Below, one piece after another: positions 22,996 through 34,394 of a stretch of DNA of 64,000 nucleotides. The notes below the pieces were generated by a model. It saw only the letters and a list, made by a program, of their open reading frames with translations, did not search any database and was not told the origin of the DNA. Position 1 is the stretch's first letter. The number at the start of each line of letters is the position of its first letter. Source of the DNA: Magnolia sinica (taxonomy: Eukaryota; Streptophyta; Magnoliopsida; Magnoliales; Magnoliaceae); contig NC_080583.1 in the NCBI RefSeq assembly GCF_029962835.1, positions 65,953,158-66,017,157 of the forward strand, in the 5' to 3' direction. The position numbers and the translations under genes were made by a program.

Positions 22996-25798
22996 CGGAT
23001 TATCGTCCATATGGGGGCAGGACGCAATCCACATTCATCCAGACACCGTAACATTTTTTCAATGTACCATGTATACGACTGTCCCTGTTCAAACATCCCA
23101 CACATCCATACATTCCACCATCAATCTCCAATCACTTAACAATGTGGCACATCCATACATGCCACCAGATGGGGGCTTTGTCAATCGAATGGGGACCACT
23201 GTTCTGACCATCCACTTTCTTTCTCAGGATCCCTCTCAAATCAAATGAATTAAGTATTTAAATGTTGTTGTGATCTGCAAACCAACATGGCCCATCTATG
23301 CTAGATGAGTTCAGATGCCACAAATGTGTAAACACGTCTAGAGAAGCTTGTGACATTCTAGAGTGTTTTGCATATCCCTTCTTGGTAAATGCCCAATACA
23401 CCAATGTTTGCATAACATATCTAAATCACAGGGCCATCAATCAAGCAATCATAACTGTCCAATTGATGGTCAGTAAACGGTCGAGTTTCATATCCAACTA
23501 GTAACCATTTGGTACAAGAAATCGTATAATACACGGATCAGCAATGAAAAAAAATAATGAAATAATGGTCCATCACACGCATCATTTAACACATCAGTTC
23601 CACATTTGGCATCAATCCCAAAAATCTAGAATATTCCAATCTGAGGTGGGCCAAACCACAAGGGAATAACGTAAAAAAATCCTGCCTGTAAAATCTAAAT
23701 TTACATTTTACAGCCCACCTGAATTTTGAAATAGCATGAGCTACAGTTTGTTCCTTCCATCTTGATGAGGTGAAACAGATGAATGGGTTGGATGGCGCAT
23801 ATAAACACCATGGTGAGCTCCAGATACACTAAGTTGGTGTGTGTCCCTATCCCAACTTTCCGTATGATGTGGCCCATCTGAGCTTCTTCCTCATTTTGGG
23901 TCATGGTGATTATACGGCATTGGACCTAATGGACCAAGTCAATCTCATGCTTGCGGTGAGCACTCCCACCCACCACGTATTCCCACCTGAGTTACACTGC
24001 CATGGTTCATGTGATAATCCTTATATTTACTGTCAACAATTCTAACACCATGCAAAGAAGAATTGCATGCATAGTGGGGATCTTCACTTCTGATATGTGA
24101 ATCCTGCTCTCCCTCATACATATACTAATGAGGCAATCACCCGCTAAATCATGTGCATCAGGTAATCCACGCTGAGGGAAATTGAACTGTGTAAATGGAG
24201 AGCAAACCCACGACCAAATCCATTTGCCCAAACCTCTAACGGGTTGATAAAATGGTAATGTTGGTTGCCCAAATATTCCACTCTAGAAGAATATATTTAT
24301 TTTTATTTTTTATTTTTTTTATGCATATGCTCAATTCATGATGGGAATCAACAGACCAATCCAGATTACCCAACCTCGGGTATCCAAAACCCGCACATAC
24401 TTTGCAAAGACGCAGGCCCCATATCATATGATACCTCTAATGCAGTGTAGTCAGTGGTCTGGCGAGTACATGCTCTTATGTTAGACATCACTGAATCAAT
24501 GCAGAGGACATGGATAATTGTCCAATTGGGATGTAACAGCATGTGAGAGCAGGGTCATGTTTTATGCCTATATGGATTGCATGACTGTCCTTGGCTGCTT
24601 TGAAATGGCAAAATGGTTAAGGATTCTAGTAACCGAACGAAAAAAGAAAAAAAGAAGATTGGAAAAATACTGCAGTTGTTTTCAGTACATTCTTGGGTGA
24701 ATCTTTCAGTTCTCAATGAATAGTAATATGAAAAGAGCATCACAAGTTAGCAAATGGAAAGTGTAGCATTATTAACATAGCAGACCGAAACAGCTCCTCC
24801 AACACCTGACTCTGGTTCCCAAAGCATAGGATATGCTTTTTCTATTTTCGTGTCCATCACCCTTGCTCCAACTCGATTTGTAAGTGGTTACAAAGAGGTT
24901 CAATCTTCTTTATGAAAGATAGTTTTGAGTTGAGTACCACTGAGAGATTAATTTTTTTGTATGATAAAACGAAAGTAAATGAAAGTAGCTAGCCTAGCAC
25001 AAACTACAGAGCCATTTGGATGCAACAAAAGTTGTGCTCTGTACAAACTACTTGGGCAAAAGAAGTTATCTACGATTTGTCTAACTCATTCATGCATAAA
25101 ACCTTGAAAAAATAAGAAATTAGAAAAAGAAAGCAAGCTTAGCATCTCTTATGAGTAATAGAATAAAAAAGATAAAAAAAGCTCTTCTCCAGCATGTGTT
25201 CCAATGTTTCGTGTCCATGTTCACATGTGCCAAATGTGCACCATGTGCCACCATTCATCTTTAAGTGTCCTGCTACATCAGCCGCATGTCAATGTGCATG
25301 TGAGGCATAAATTCCCTACATCTACCACCATCCATCTCATGCTCACATTATGTGTCACATGGGCAACGGTCCATTTTTAGTTCATTTTTTAGTCTTTGAC
25401 AAACGACAAAGAGAAATAGTAGATCCAGAGAGCACCTCAACAACCTATCCAGGACAACATGACCCAGGAAATTTATCCAAACGCAACTTTGCTCGCATCC
25501 AAACAACCCCAAAATCCCTGTGCATTAATGCACAATAAAAGCCTAAATGACGAAATCCCTAAATGTACTCGAGACGAATGCTCCACGTTTGTGTATGCAT
25601 GTGGCTAACAAGTAATCTAGAGTCCCAAGCACAACAAAGCTGCTTCCAGCCCGGCAAAGCGACATTGGGTGAAATGAAGTCGTCACATTCAAGGAAAGAC
25701 ATATTCATAGGATGAGTTTAACTGAAACGAGGATATTGGGATGGATGAGTGGCAAACAAAAAGTGATAGAACTAGAAATGAATGTGTTCCAAGGGAAA
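22996..25798. other. Intergenic, no gene seen
   Basis: About 2.8 kb of AT-rich sequence with scattered 'cacatccatacat', 'gtggcccatctg' and 'accatccac' words. Translations in all frames are short and none resembles a protein I know. A degraded LTR cannot be excluded. Confidence 0.4.
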
Positions 25799-26010
25799 CT
25801 TTTTTTTTTTTGGAAGTTATTAAAGGGAAAAGGAAACCCGAAAAAACAAAACAAAACAAGAGGCAAAAGCCAAACAACAAACAGAGGAAAAGAACTATAC
25901 AACTCAAACAGGACACACTAAATGCATGCATCAGAGGGAACTTAGGAGTAGCACCTAAGAAGACGGTTTGGCCATTTGTGACTAAAATCAAGAATGGCAC
26001 AGGGTATGAG
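25799..26010 (-). mobile_element. LINE 3'-end-like fragment with poly(A) tail
   Basis: Read on the minus strand, a hydrophobic Phe/Leu/Cys-rich tail (ttttgcctcttgttttgttt) is followed by an A-run. The run appears as the T-run 25799-25811 on the plus strand. This is the usual look of a plant L1 3' end, as also seen near 8600. Very short and without a diagnostic domain. Confidence 0.4.
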
Positions 26011-26129
26011 TGAGTTGGTTCAAGTTGAAAGCTCTAAAAAAGGGCATGGAAAAGGCCCAAAAGGAGGTGTGTGGAGTTAGCAAGAAAAGGGTTGAAAACT
26101 TATGGTTTAATTGGGGATGTGGCCCTTGA

Positions 26130-26195
26130 TAAAGTGGATGGTTAGTTGGGATAAGGCTTTGACGATGATGATGATGATGATCCAGAGTCAAATTC
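26130..26195 (-). mobile_element. RTE/SINE-like 3' end with (ATC)n tail
   Basis: On the minus strand, a tcatcatcatcatcatcgtc run is followed by aaagccttatcccaactaac. It is the reversed counterpart of the block at 7316. RTE elements typically end in short tandem repeats of this kind. Confidence 0.45.
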
Positions 26196-26519
26196 AACTC
26201 AAATACACTCATAACTTATGAAAAAACAAACCAAAACAAAAATGCAAAGATAAACGTAACTGCAAAGGTAATGAAGGGCCAGAAATGAGCAACCCTCTTA
26301 TACCTCCATCTTTGGCAAGCCTCCCAGCCTCTTCATTAGCCAACTTTGCAACAAAAGGCCACATACTCTGGTTGACAAGGTCAGCCTTGGACTCACCACA
26401 CAATGAGCTAGACACCATGGGCCTTTTTAGGCTTTATCATCCATTGACCCAGATACATACTAATGTTATCAAGTACATCATACTCGTCACTATTCCCAAG
26501 AAGACCTAATCAAGGAGCC

Positions 26520-27850
26520 CATTTCGACAGGCATATCTCAGCTGCAAGCTCTGGATCTAGAGCAACCATTCAGTGAAGAAGAAATCAAAGCAGCAGTCTT
26601 CAGCACGAGAAGTGATAGAGCTCCAGGCCAGACGGTTTTCCCATCCTGTTCTATCAGGCATGCAGTTTTTTTTTTTTTTTTTTTTAAATAAAACAATTTG
26701 CTGCATGTCGATCGGTGCTTCTGTTATTGCTCTGATTCCTGGGTAAGTGCAGCAGTAGCAACAGCTAAACAGGCCAAGCAGCTTAATAGGAAGTGCGTAT
26801 AAGACACTCGCATGAGTCTTATCAGTTAGACTTTGGAAGGTCATGAATGGGATCATAAGGGAGGCACGAGTGCTTTCATGGCAGGCAGGTCAGTCATGGA
26901 TGGCCCATTCCTTGTAAATGAGTTGGTGGATAAGTATTTCAGAAAAAAGGGGGCAAGGGGATTCTTACCCAAAACGATATAGAAAAGGCATATGACTGTG
27001 AATTAGGAGTTACAACACCTGATGTACCAGGTCAGTTTCGGGTCAAAATGGAGGATGGATTAAAGCTTCTATCTCTTCTGTATGGTTTTCCGTTTTGGTA
27101 AATGGATCACCAAAAGGATTCTTCAAGAGTGGAAAGGGTCTTAGAGAAGGGGACCCTTGTCCCTTTTTCTCTTCTCAATTGTTGGGGAGGCTCTTTCCAG
27201 GATGATTATAAACGCTTTTGCGTTGGGTTTGATCAGAGTGATGTCAATAGGAGATAATGAAGAAGGGCAAACTCATGTTCAGTTTGCTGACGACACACTG
27301 CTATTTGGGGATGGATCAATTGAAGAAGCTATGACATTCAAAGATATCCTTTTGTGCTTTGAAATTATATCTGGCCAAAGTTTAATGTTTCTATGAGCAT
27401 AATTGCAGGTATAGATGTGGAGATGTCATCAATTAATAAGATAGGTGGAGCCATTGGATGTAAGATGGCAGGAAATAATCTGAATCATCTTGACATTCCT
27501 ATTCTGCTGAAGAAAACCAGATATGATCACTGAGACAGTGATAGAGAGTCCAATCTAAACTAGTGGCTTGGAATGGGAAGTTGCTATCTTTGGGAGGGAC
27601 AATCATGCTTATAAAAGCTGTTCTAGCATGTGGATTTTCATGATGTCTATCCTCAGATGTTCAGTGAAGAAACTTACAAAACTGCAAATCTATTCAGAAG
27701 AGATTCCAGTGGAATAGCAGGGAATATTGCTGTAAATTCCATCTAGTAGCATGGGAGGAGGTATGCAAGCCCCTCAATCAAGGTGGCCTGGGCATCAGAG
27801 ATATGAGATCTGCTAACATAGCTCTGCTTTGCAAGTTCCTCTACTCCTCT
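26520..27850 (+). pseudogene. L1 LINE reverse-transcriptase remnant (5' part of a split LINE)
   Basis: Plus-strand motifs in order are LEQPFSEEEIKAAVFS near 26555-26605 and AFMAGRSVMDGPFLVNELVD near 26870-26930. Then come [20 protein letters not shown] near 27095-27150 and FADDTLLFGDGSIEEAM near 27280-27330. The FADD block is the RT catalytic motif. VAWEEVCKPLNQGGLGIRD with MRSANIALLCKFL follows near 27745-27835. This is the canonical order of plant L1 RT. A small reverse-oriented insert with a T-run (about 26662-26860) interrupts it. The reading stops near 27850 and resumes, about 50 residues later in family terms, at 37211. The LINE is therefore split by everything in between. Many stops: inactive. 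Confidence 0.8.
26662..26860 (-). mobile_element. Small poly(A)-tailed insert inside the LINE
   Basis: A T-run at about 26668-26686 marks the A-tail of a minus-strand retroposed fragment of about 190 bp. It lies between the EEIKAAV block and the AFMAGRSV block of the host LINE. Its body is not recognised, and target repeats were not resolved. Confidence 0.45.
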
Positions 27851-28134
27851 CATACTTTCAAATCTCTCATTCTCTCTTACATTCTCCATCTTTCAACTCT
27901 GAAGTTTCAAGTCTCCAAGGCCCAAGCTTAAACTTCTTTCAAGTTTCAATCAAGAAGCAAGAATACATCGAATTCCAAGTCTCTTATTTCATTTTCAAGT
28001 TTCAACATCTATCTTTTCTAGTTTCATTCTCTACATCTATCTCATTCTCATTCATTTCATTTTATACATTCTCTTATTAGTTATTAGTTATTACATTCAT
28101 TCTCCACATTTATCTCATTCATTCATATTTCATG

Positions 28135-28197
<63 letters not shown>

Positions 28198-28737
28198 CAT
28201 ACATTCTTTAATCTCTAGATTCTCTACAATCTACATTTATTCAGCCACATTTCTTTTCTTCTACGTCTCTAGATTCTCATTTTTACAATCTACATTCATT
28301 CACTCAATCATTCTCATTTCTATATATCTTTAATCTCTAGATTCTCAATTCTACAATCTACTACATTCATTCATTCTTCTCATTTCTACAAATCTACATT
28401 CATTCATTCTCGTTCTCTACAATCCATACATTAATTTCTATTAAAATTCTCATTCTCTACAATCTATACATTCTTTCATCCTCATTCTCATTCTACATTT
28501 CTATCTATCTTTTAATCTTTCTTTCTCTGCATTCAAGACTCAAGAGTCAAGACAATTTTTTTTTTATTTTTTTTTACAAGTTTATGAGTTTCCAACTTAC
28601 AAGAGTCAAGAATAGATAACAAAGATTCAACTTTCAAGAATCAAGCAAGAGTTCAAAAAAGGCAAGAATCTACATTCCACAAGATTACAAGTCTACAACT
28701 ACAAGATTGAAGAATTTTAGATTCAAACTTTTTGTGT

Positions 28738-28784
<47 letters not shown>

Positions 28785-28984
28785 AGGTCTACGACTTCTA
28801 CAAGTGTAACTCTTAACTCCCTCTCTTTCTCCTTTTCTTTTCTCTCTCCCTTTCTTCTCTTCCACCACTAGTGTGTAAGTGTGTAACTCTCTCTCTCTCT
28901 CACATCTTTTTAGTCCTTACTCATTAATCTTTTAGTTTTTAGTTTTTACAATTTACAAGTTATAACTAGAAGAGATAATAAACC
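27851..28984. repeat. Pyrimidine-rich leader with two (TC)n tracts
   Basis: Over a kilobase dominated by cattcattctc, ctctacaatctac and similar C/T words. It includes perfect (TC)n runs at about 28138-28193 and 28739-28779. It lies between the broken LINE and the hAT transposase start, so it is probably the 5' untranslated part of the hAT transposon, possibly its promoter region. No left terminal inverted repeat could be identified with confidence. Confidence 0.6.
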
Positions 28985-29825
28985 ATGTCTTCTTCCCAAT
29001 CTTCCTCTTTGAAACCCAAGTCGAATGTCCCAGGTTGGAAGTATGGGCACCATCGTAGTGCTACAGATAAGAATCACATAGTATGTGAGTTATGTGGGTA
29101 TGTGGGTTCCGGTGGCATTGCGCTGCACAAGTGACACCTTGCATATTTACCAAGGTCAAATGTAAAAGCATGCGAGAACATTACTCTAGAAATTCGAAAG
29201 GAGATCATGGAGTATATAGATAAACAATCGAGAAAAAGATGCGATAGCGCCCTACGTCAAGAGGAATTTATGGAACAAGATGCATACGATGATATAAACG
29301 TAGTGGATGTGGATGAAGTTAGCCCTACCCCCCAGACATCGACAGGCCGGTCTAAACCACCACCAGCTTCGAAAATAGCTCGTGGGCAAGGGCCCATGGA
29401 TAGATGGTGTAGACCACACCCCGAGGTTGTGGTCGACTAAAGGGGTCGGGGCAAAGGGTTGGCTCAAGTAATATTAGAAAACCAGTACAAACAAAAAGAT
29501 AGAAAAATCACTATTCAATATATCGTTAAGTGGTTTTACCAAACCAATATTGCTTTCAACATAGTTAAAACGAAAAGTTTCAAAGTTATGGTTATGATAA
29601 TAGCTCAATTTGGACCTAGGCTCAAACCTCCTTCATATCATGAAATGAGGGAGATTTTTTTCAAAATCAAGGTTGATATTACACGATCCTTTATAGCCGA
29701 ATATAATGAATCATGGAAAACATATAGTTGTTCACTCGTGGCCGATGAATGTACTACGGTCTCTCATAAACTTTTTAATGAATTGTCCAGTTGGGACAAT
29801 GTTCTTAAAGTCCGTGCATGCATCA
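28985..29825 (+). pseudogene. hAT transposase, 5' part (BED finger and DUF659), broken
   Basis: ATG at 28985 opens MSSSQSSSLKPKS and then a BED zinc finger, VCELCGYVGSGGIALHK (Cys-X2-Cys with a following His). Codon 50 of this frame is TGA (29132-29134), inside the finger. Reading resumes as an acidic linker, then from 29459 as the DUF659 region: FGPRLKPPSYHEMREIFFK followed by VADECTT. This is the architecture of plant BED-type hAT transposases. At 29825 the reading is cut by the LTR retrotransposon 29826-34394, and the family sequence resumes at 34395. A frameshift in the last ~100 bases is also needed. Inactive. Confidence 0.8.
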
Positions 29826-31033
29826 TGATGCAGGACATGAAAATTAAATATGATATGCGAGATTTCAAGCTTAAGATCACGTTAGTTCAGAAACAATTAC
29901 ACAAATTCCATGTCCCACATGCAAGTCCAAACATTCAATTAAAGGGAATTTATGCGGGTCCAGGCCTACACATGATAGGGCTAAATCAATAAAAATTATG
30001 AACCAAACGATACTCAAAGATAAGAAATAATCATCCACACATGCATAGTAATCAGTCCCTAATCCAAGGGATTCACCAATTTCAAATCAAGGAGCCCTAG
30101 GGTAAGAAAAGGGGCATAAAAATGGAGATTTGAGTAATTTAGGGTTAGGTTTAGGGATTATGGGTGAAAGCGGAGTGAAAGAGAGGAGAGAGACAAACCA
30201 GAGAAGTACCGCACGCGTGGACAACAACAATGGCCCAGACGCACATGCATGTGATCTCGGTCGCACGTGTGTGGGGCCCACTATTCAAAAAAAGGCTCGG
30301 CCAGGGTTGAACTCCAAAACCCCCAAATCTCAGCTCGATCCGATATACGGTTTGTGCATGGTGCTCCACCGAAGTTTCAGACCTCCTGTAGGGCCAGATT
30401 TTGAAATTCTATTGTGGGGAGGAGAATTGCTGCAATAGATGATTGATTCGAAGTGTAGATAATGGGGTGAGATGAGAAGAAATGATGGTAGAAGATGGGT
30501 AGTAGAGATGGCGATGAATGGGGGTGAATCGGGATAAATGTGGCTTCGCAACATAGTAGTTAACCCTTCGATGAAGGGAGGGCTTCACACCCAATTAGGC
30601 TTCACAACTCAAAGAGTAGGAAAACGCAAAATTTTTATTAATCTTCAATCAATTAAAAAAAAGCTACAAGGGGTGCCTATTTATAAGAAAACCTTATACC
30701 ACAAAACTCGCGCCATGTGCGCAACCTATTACTTGGCGATGAAGTAAACTAAAATAAAAACTAATCAAAAAAATCTAAAGCGTCCATGATATTCTAAATA
30801 ACATTAATAAGCAAAACCTAAAATATGAAATCAATCTAACTAGTGGGCCACGATCATGAGATTCCATGATGAGCTTTTCTTGACTAACGGGCCCACTCTT
30901 TTGAATCAAAACTTCGTCTTCTAGGTAGGAGGCCCTCCCTAGACGTCGTCATCGATCCAGATCAACGGTGGGGCCCTCCTTCTGACGTACATGCGTAGGG
31001 GGGGCGGCGTGAGTGCGCGTGATGTCCCCATCA
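29826..31033 (-). repeat. LTR of the chromovirus (3' LTR in element orientation)
   Basis: 1208 bp, starting tgatgcaggacat and ending gatgtccccatca on the plus strand. It shares the blocks agatttgagtaatttaggg, ggtgagatgagaagaa and ttaacccttcgatgaagg with its partner at 33177. Small ORFs reported here appear twice because they lie in the LTRs and are not genes. Confidence 0.92.
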
Positions 31034-31039
31034 ATTCTC

Positions 31040-31215
31040 CTCGGCTGCGAAGATTTCGCCACTGGCAAAATAAAACTCCTGAACCACTCCAGAATGTCAG
31101 GATCAAGTCTCTGAAGCTCCTCCTCAGTGAGTCACGTGCTGTCTGAAACTGCGAGTGACTTCCATTTAACCAGGTACTTCTGAAACTCGCCGTCCGACAT
31201 TGAAACTATCTAATG
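31040..31215 (-). pseudogene. Chromodomain at the integrase C-terminus (broken)
   Basis: Minus-strand reading gives EDILNH, a TAG, then IVSMSDGEFQKYLVKWKSLA, VSDST, a TGA, and LTEEELQRLDPDILEWF. The YLVKWK core with downstream LQRLDPDLL is typical of chromodomains fused to Gypsy integrases, which guide insertion to modified chromatin. The TGA falls where the family has a Trp codon. Two in-frame stops show it is dead. Confidence 0.75.
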
Positions 31216-31229
31216 GTTCAGGATATCCT

Positions 31230-31545
31230 CTATTTCCTTTTTGGGTGTGTGAAGGTTAGGTATGGGAGGTAGAGAGTGGAAAAATGGGTCGGGAAGGATA
31301 GGTATGGGAGGTAGAGGCTGGGAAGATGGGTCGAGACGGGTAGGTATGGGAGGTAGAGGCTGAGAAAATGGGTCGAGACGGATAGGTATGAGAAGTAGAG
31401 GCTGGAAAAATGGATCGGGAAGAGTAGGTATGGGAGGTAGATGTTGGGAAGAAATGTTAGGAAGAGTGGGTATGGGAGGTAGAGGCTGGGAAAATAGGTC
31501 GGGAAGGAGCCATGGTTCAAGGGATAAATATGGGGAATGAGGACG
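31230..31545 (-). repeat. Seven to eight tandem 42-bp units coding a 14-residue Pro-rich repeat
   Basis: The minus strand encodes repeated variants of SQPLPPIPTLPDPF. On the plus strand the unit starts ggtatgggaggtagaggctg. The array sits between the conserved FNVEDL end of the integrase region and the chromodomain, and it is in frame with both. Every unit keeps length 42, so the frame was preserved during expansion. This suggests that it arose while the protein was still under selection. Confidence 0.85.
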
Positions 31546-31589
31546 GGTAGGCGAAGGGCCGAACAAAGTATTAGTGGTCCTCTGAAAAG

Positions 31590-32381
31590 TAACTAGATCC
31601 TCTACGTTGAATGTGGAACTAATTCCCATAGAAGGTGGAAGATCTATCTCATACGCATTGAGACCGTTTCGTTTTATAATTTTTAAGGGTCCAGCACTAT
31701 GCGCGTGTAACTTACGAACGGCCCTCGGAGGGTACCGTTCGGGTCAGATGCGGACTATCATAGAATCCCCAATATTGAATTCTTTGAAACATTTATGTTG
31801 GTTTACAGAAAATTTGTAATGTTCATTACTAGCAGTGATCTTCTGCCTGATTTCTTGATGCAATGAATGAATGTGATGCACAAAAGACTCCGCAGGCTCT
31901 GACACCCTATGAGACAGTGACATAGGGACAATATAGGTTTCCCAGGTTTATAAACAGTAACGACTTCATAAGGACTAAGACCTGTGGACCTATCAACAGA
32001 ACTATTAAACACAAACTACGCTGTAGGTATTACGATGTCCCATGTTTTGGTGTGTTCTATATCCCTCCTAGGGAGAGACTCATCCAGTAGATCATCAGGA
32101 AAGACATCACGTAACTCATCCATTATCAGAATGGCCTCAGTGGGTAACTCTACACTAGCGTCTGGTGCACTCTCTCCAGCCAGAAGGCCACACATGTCGT
32201 ACCCCTCAAAATAGTGGTCTTGATGTCCCTCATGGGGTGGGTGCACGGGTGCACACCCATAATTGATTCTTTCACCAACTCCATTCATTGGTCTATCCAC
32301 CAGGCCACCTACCTGAGATGTGACATCTACACCAATGGTGGGGTTTGTCTTGGCGATGGTCTTTAGTCGGGTAATGCGCAC
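31590..32381 (-). pseudogene. Gypsy pol remnant with RT-to-integrase deletion
   Basis: Reading right to left, MDELRDVFPDDLLDESLPRR with DIEH belongs to the segment just before the reverse transcriptase. It is joined directly to TKTWDIVIPTA, then a TAG, then FNSSVDRSTGLSPYEVV, which is the integrase C-terminal part. KLHA...GPFKIIK-type sequence follows, and MGISSTFNVEDL at 31629-31594. The RT palm, RNase H, zinc finger and catalytic core of the integrase are missing. The junction near 32050 keeps the frame. Confidence 0.8.
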
Positions 32382-32539
32382 ATCAAGTTGTTATAAGTAT
32401 TGGTCCATTTTCAAGCGCTTAATCATAAACTCCAACTTTTGGTTGGGACAGCTTGTTTAGTGACTCTTGCAATTGTTCCATGTTTAGTGTAGGGTGCCAA
32501 CCAAAATTCAGCAATATAGTTGTCAAAATATAAGAATTT

Positions 32540-33020
32540 TTATTTATTTATTTATTTATTTTTTAAAAGAAACAACCTAGTTTCTAAAAACGAAAAAGGA
32601 AAGTTTTTAAAACAAGTTAGGAAAGTTTCTAAAAAAAAGCAACCTAGTTTCTAAAAACGAAAAAGAAAAACAAATCAGAAAAGTTTCTATAAAAAACAAA
32701 TTAGGAAAGTTTCTAAAAAAAAATAAATTAGGAAAGTTTCTAAAGAAACAAATTAGGAAAGCTTCTAAAAAAAACAAATTAAAAAGTTTCTTTAAAAAAA
32801 AAAAACAAACTAGTTTCTAAAGAAAAAGAAAAAGGAAAGTTTCTAAAAATAGAAAGTTAGTTTCTAAAAAAGAAGAAGGAAAGTAAACTAGTTTCTAAAA
32901 AAGAAAAAGGAAAGGAAATTATTTTCTAAAAACAGATTAAGAAAGTTTCTAAAAAACAGAAAAGGAAAGTTTCTAAACCTAGAAATAGAAAACTAAGTTA
33001 ATTTCTAAAATAATTCAAAT
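32540..33020. repeat. A-rich simple array, 'ggaaagtttctaaaaa' units
   Basis: About 20 irregular units of roughly 20-35 bases built on aaagtttctaaaaa and aacctagtttctaaaaac. It lies in the untranslated leader between the primer site and pol remains of the chromovirus. Confidence 0.85.
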
Positions 33021-33160
33021 AAAGGGATAACAGAAAATTTCAGCAGCTTATGTTAGGGTTTATGGACCTTTAAACAGCCATATATGATGAGAATTGATGC
33101 ATAATGGACATAAACAACCAAACCCTAAACATGTAATGAATTCCCCTACAAGAACCCTAG

Positions 33161-33172
33161 GCTTTGATACCA
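33161..33172 (-). promoter_or_regulatory. Primer-binding site, initiator Met-tRNA type
   Basis: On the minus strand TGGTATCAAAGC lies four bases inside the right-hand LTR. It is one base away from the plant tRNA-iMet complement TGGTATCAGAGC. It fixes the element orientation as minus. Confidence 0.85.
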
Positions 33173-33176
33173 AATT

Positions 33177-34394
33177 TGATGCAAGACATAAAAATTAAAT
33201 ATGATATGCGAGATTTCAGGCTTAAGATCACGTTAGTTCAGAAACAATTACATAAATTTCATATCCCACATGAAAGTCCAAACATTCAATTAAGGGGAAT
33301 CTATGCGGGTCCAGGCCTACACATGATAGGACTAGATCAATAAAAATTATGAACCAAACGATACTCAAAGATAAGAAATAATCATCCGCACATGCATGGT
33401 AATCAGTCTCTAATCTAAGGGATTCACCAATTTCAAATCAAGGAACCCTAAGGTAAGAAAAGGGGCATAAAATTGGAGATTTGAGTAATTTAGGGTTAGG
33501 TTTAGGGATTATGGGTGAAAGCGGAGTGAAAGAGAGGAGAGAAACGAACCAGAGAAGTACCGCACGCGTGGACAACAACAATGGCCCAGACGCACATGCG
33601 TGTGATCTCGGCCGCACGTATGTGGGGCCCACTATTCAGAAAAATGCCACCTTGGCCATGGTCGGCCAGGGATTGACTCCAAAACCCCCAAATCTCAGCT
33701 CAATCTAATGTACGGTTTGTGCGTGGTGCTCCGCCAAATTTTCAGCCCTCCTGTAGGGCCAGATTCTGAAATTCGGTTGTGGGGAGGAGAATTGCTGCAA
33801 TAGATGATTGATTCGAAGTGTAGATGATGGGGTGAGATGAGAAGAAGGGATGGTAGAAGATGGGTAGTAGAGATGGCGATGGATGGGGGTGAATCGGAAT
33901 AGATGTGACTTCGCACCACGGTAGTTAACCCTTCGATGAAGGGAGGGCTTCGCACCCAACTAGGCTTCACAACTCAGAGAGTAGGAAAACGCAGAATTTT
34001 TATTAATCTTCAATCAATTAAAAAAAAGCTACAAGGGGTGCCTATTTATAAGAAAACCCTATACCACAAAACTCGCACCATGTGCGCAACCTATTACTTG
34101 GCGATGAAGTAAACCAAAAAATAAACTAATCAAAGAAATCTAAAGCGTCCATGATGTTCTAAATAACATTAATAAGCAAAACCTAAAATATGAAATCAAT
34201 CTGACTAGTGGGCCACGATCAAGAGATTTCATGATAGGCTTTTCTTGACTAACGGGCCCACTCTTTTGAATCAAAACTTCGTCTTCTAGGTAGGAGGCCC
34301 TGGACGTCATCATCGATCCAGATCAACGGTGGGGCCCTCCTTCTGGCGTACGTGCGTAGGGGAGGCGGCGTGAGTGCGCATGATGTCCCCATCA
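33177..34394 (-). repeat. LTR of the chromovirus (5' LTR in element orientation)
   Basis: 1218 bp, with the same TGATG/CATCA ends as its partner. Compared with 29826-31033 it has an extra block near 33645 (ccttggccatggtcggcc) and lacks a few bases near 34300. Confidence 0.92.

Larger units (their letters stand above)
29826..34394 (-). mobile_element. Ty3/Gypsy chromovirus, deletion derivative with both LTRs
   Basis: Two direct repeats of about 1.21 kb (29826-31033, 33177-34394) flank a 2.1-kb interior. The element is bounded TGATG...CATCA and flanked by a perfect 5-bp duplication CATCA (29821-29825, 34395-34399). Orientation is minus: the primer site lies next to the right-hand LTR and pol fragments read right to left. 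Gag, protease and most of pol are gone, and the rest has stops. A chromodomain-like C-terminus places it among the chromoviruses. The two LTRs differ by scattered substitutions and a ~20-bp indel near 33645, so the insertion is not recent. Confidence 0.92.

Noticed and set aside
30087..30440. Pairs of similar small ORFs at 30.1-30.6 kb and 33.4-34.0 kb
   Set aside because: They repeat because they lie in the two LTRs of one retrotransposon.
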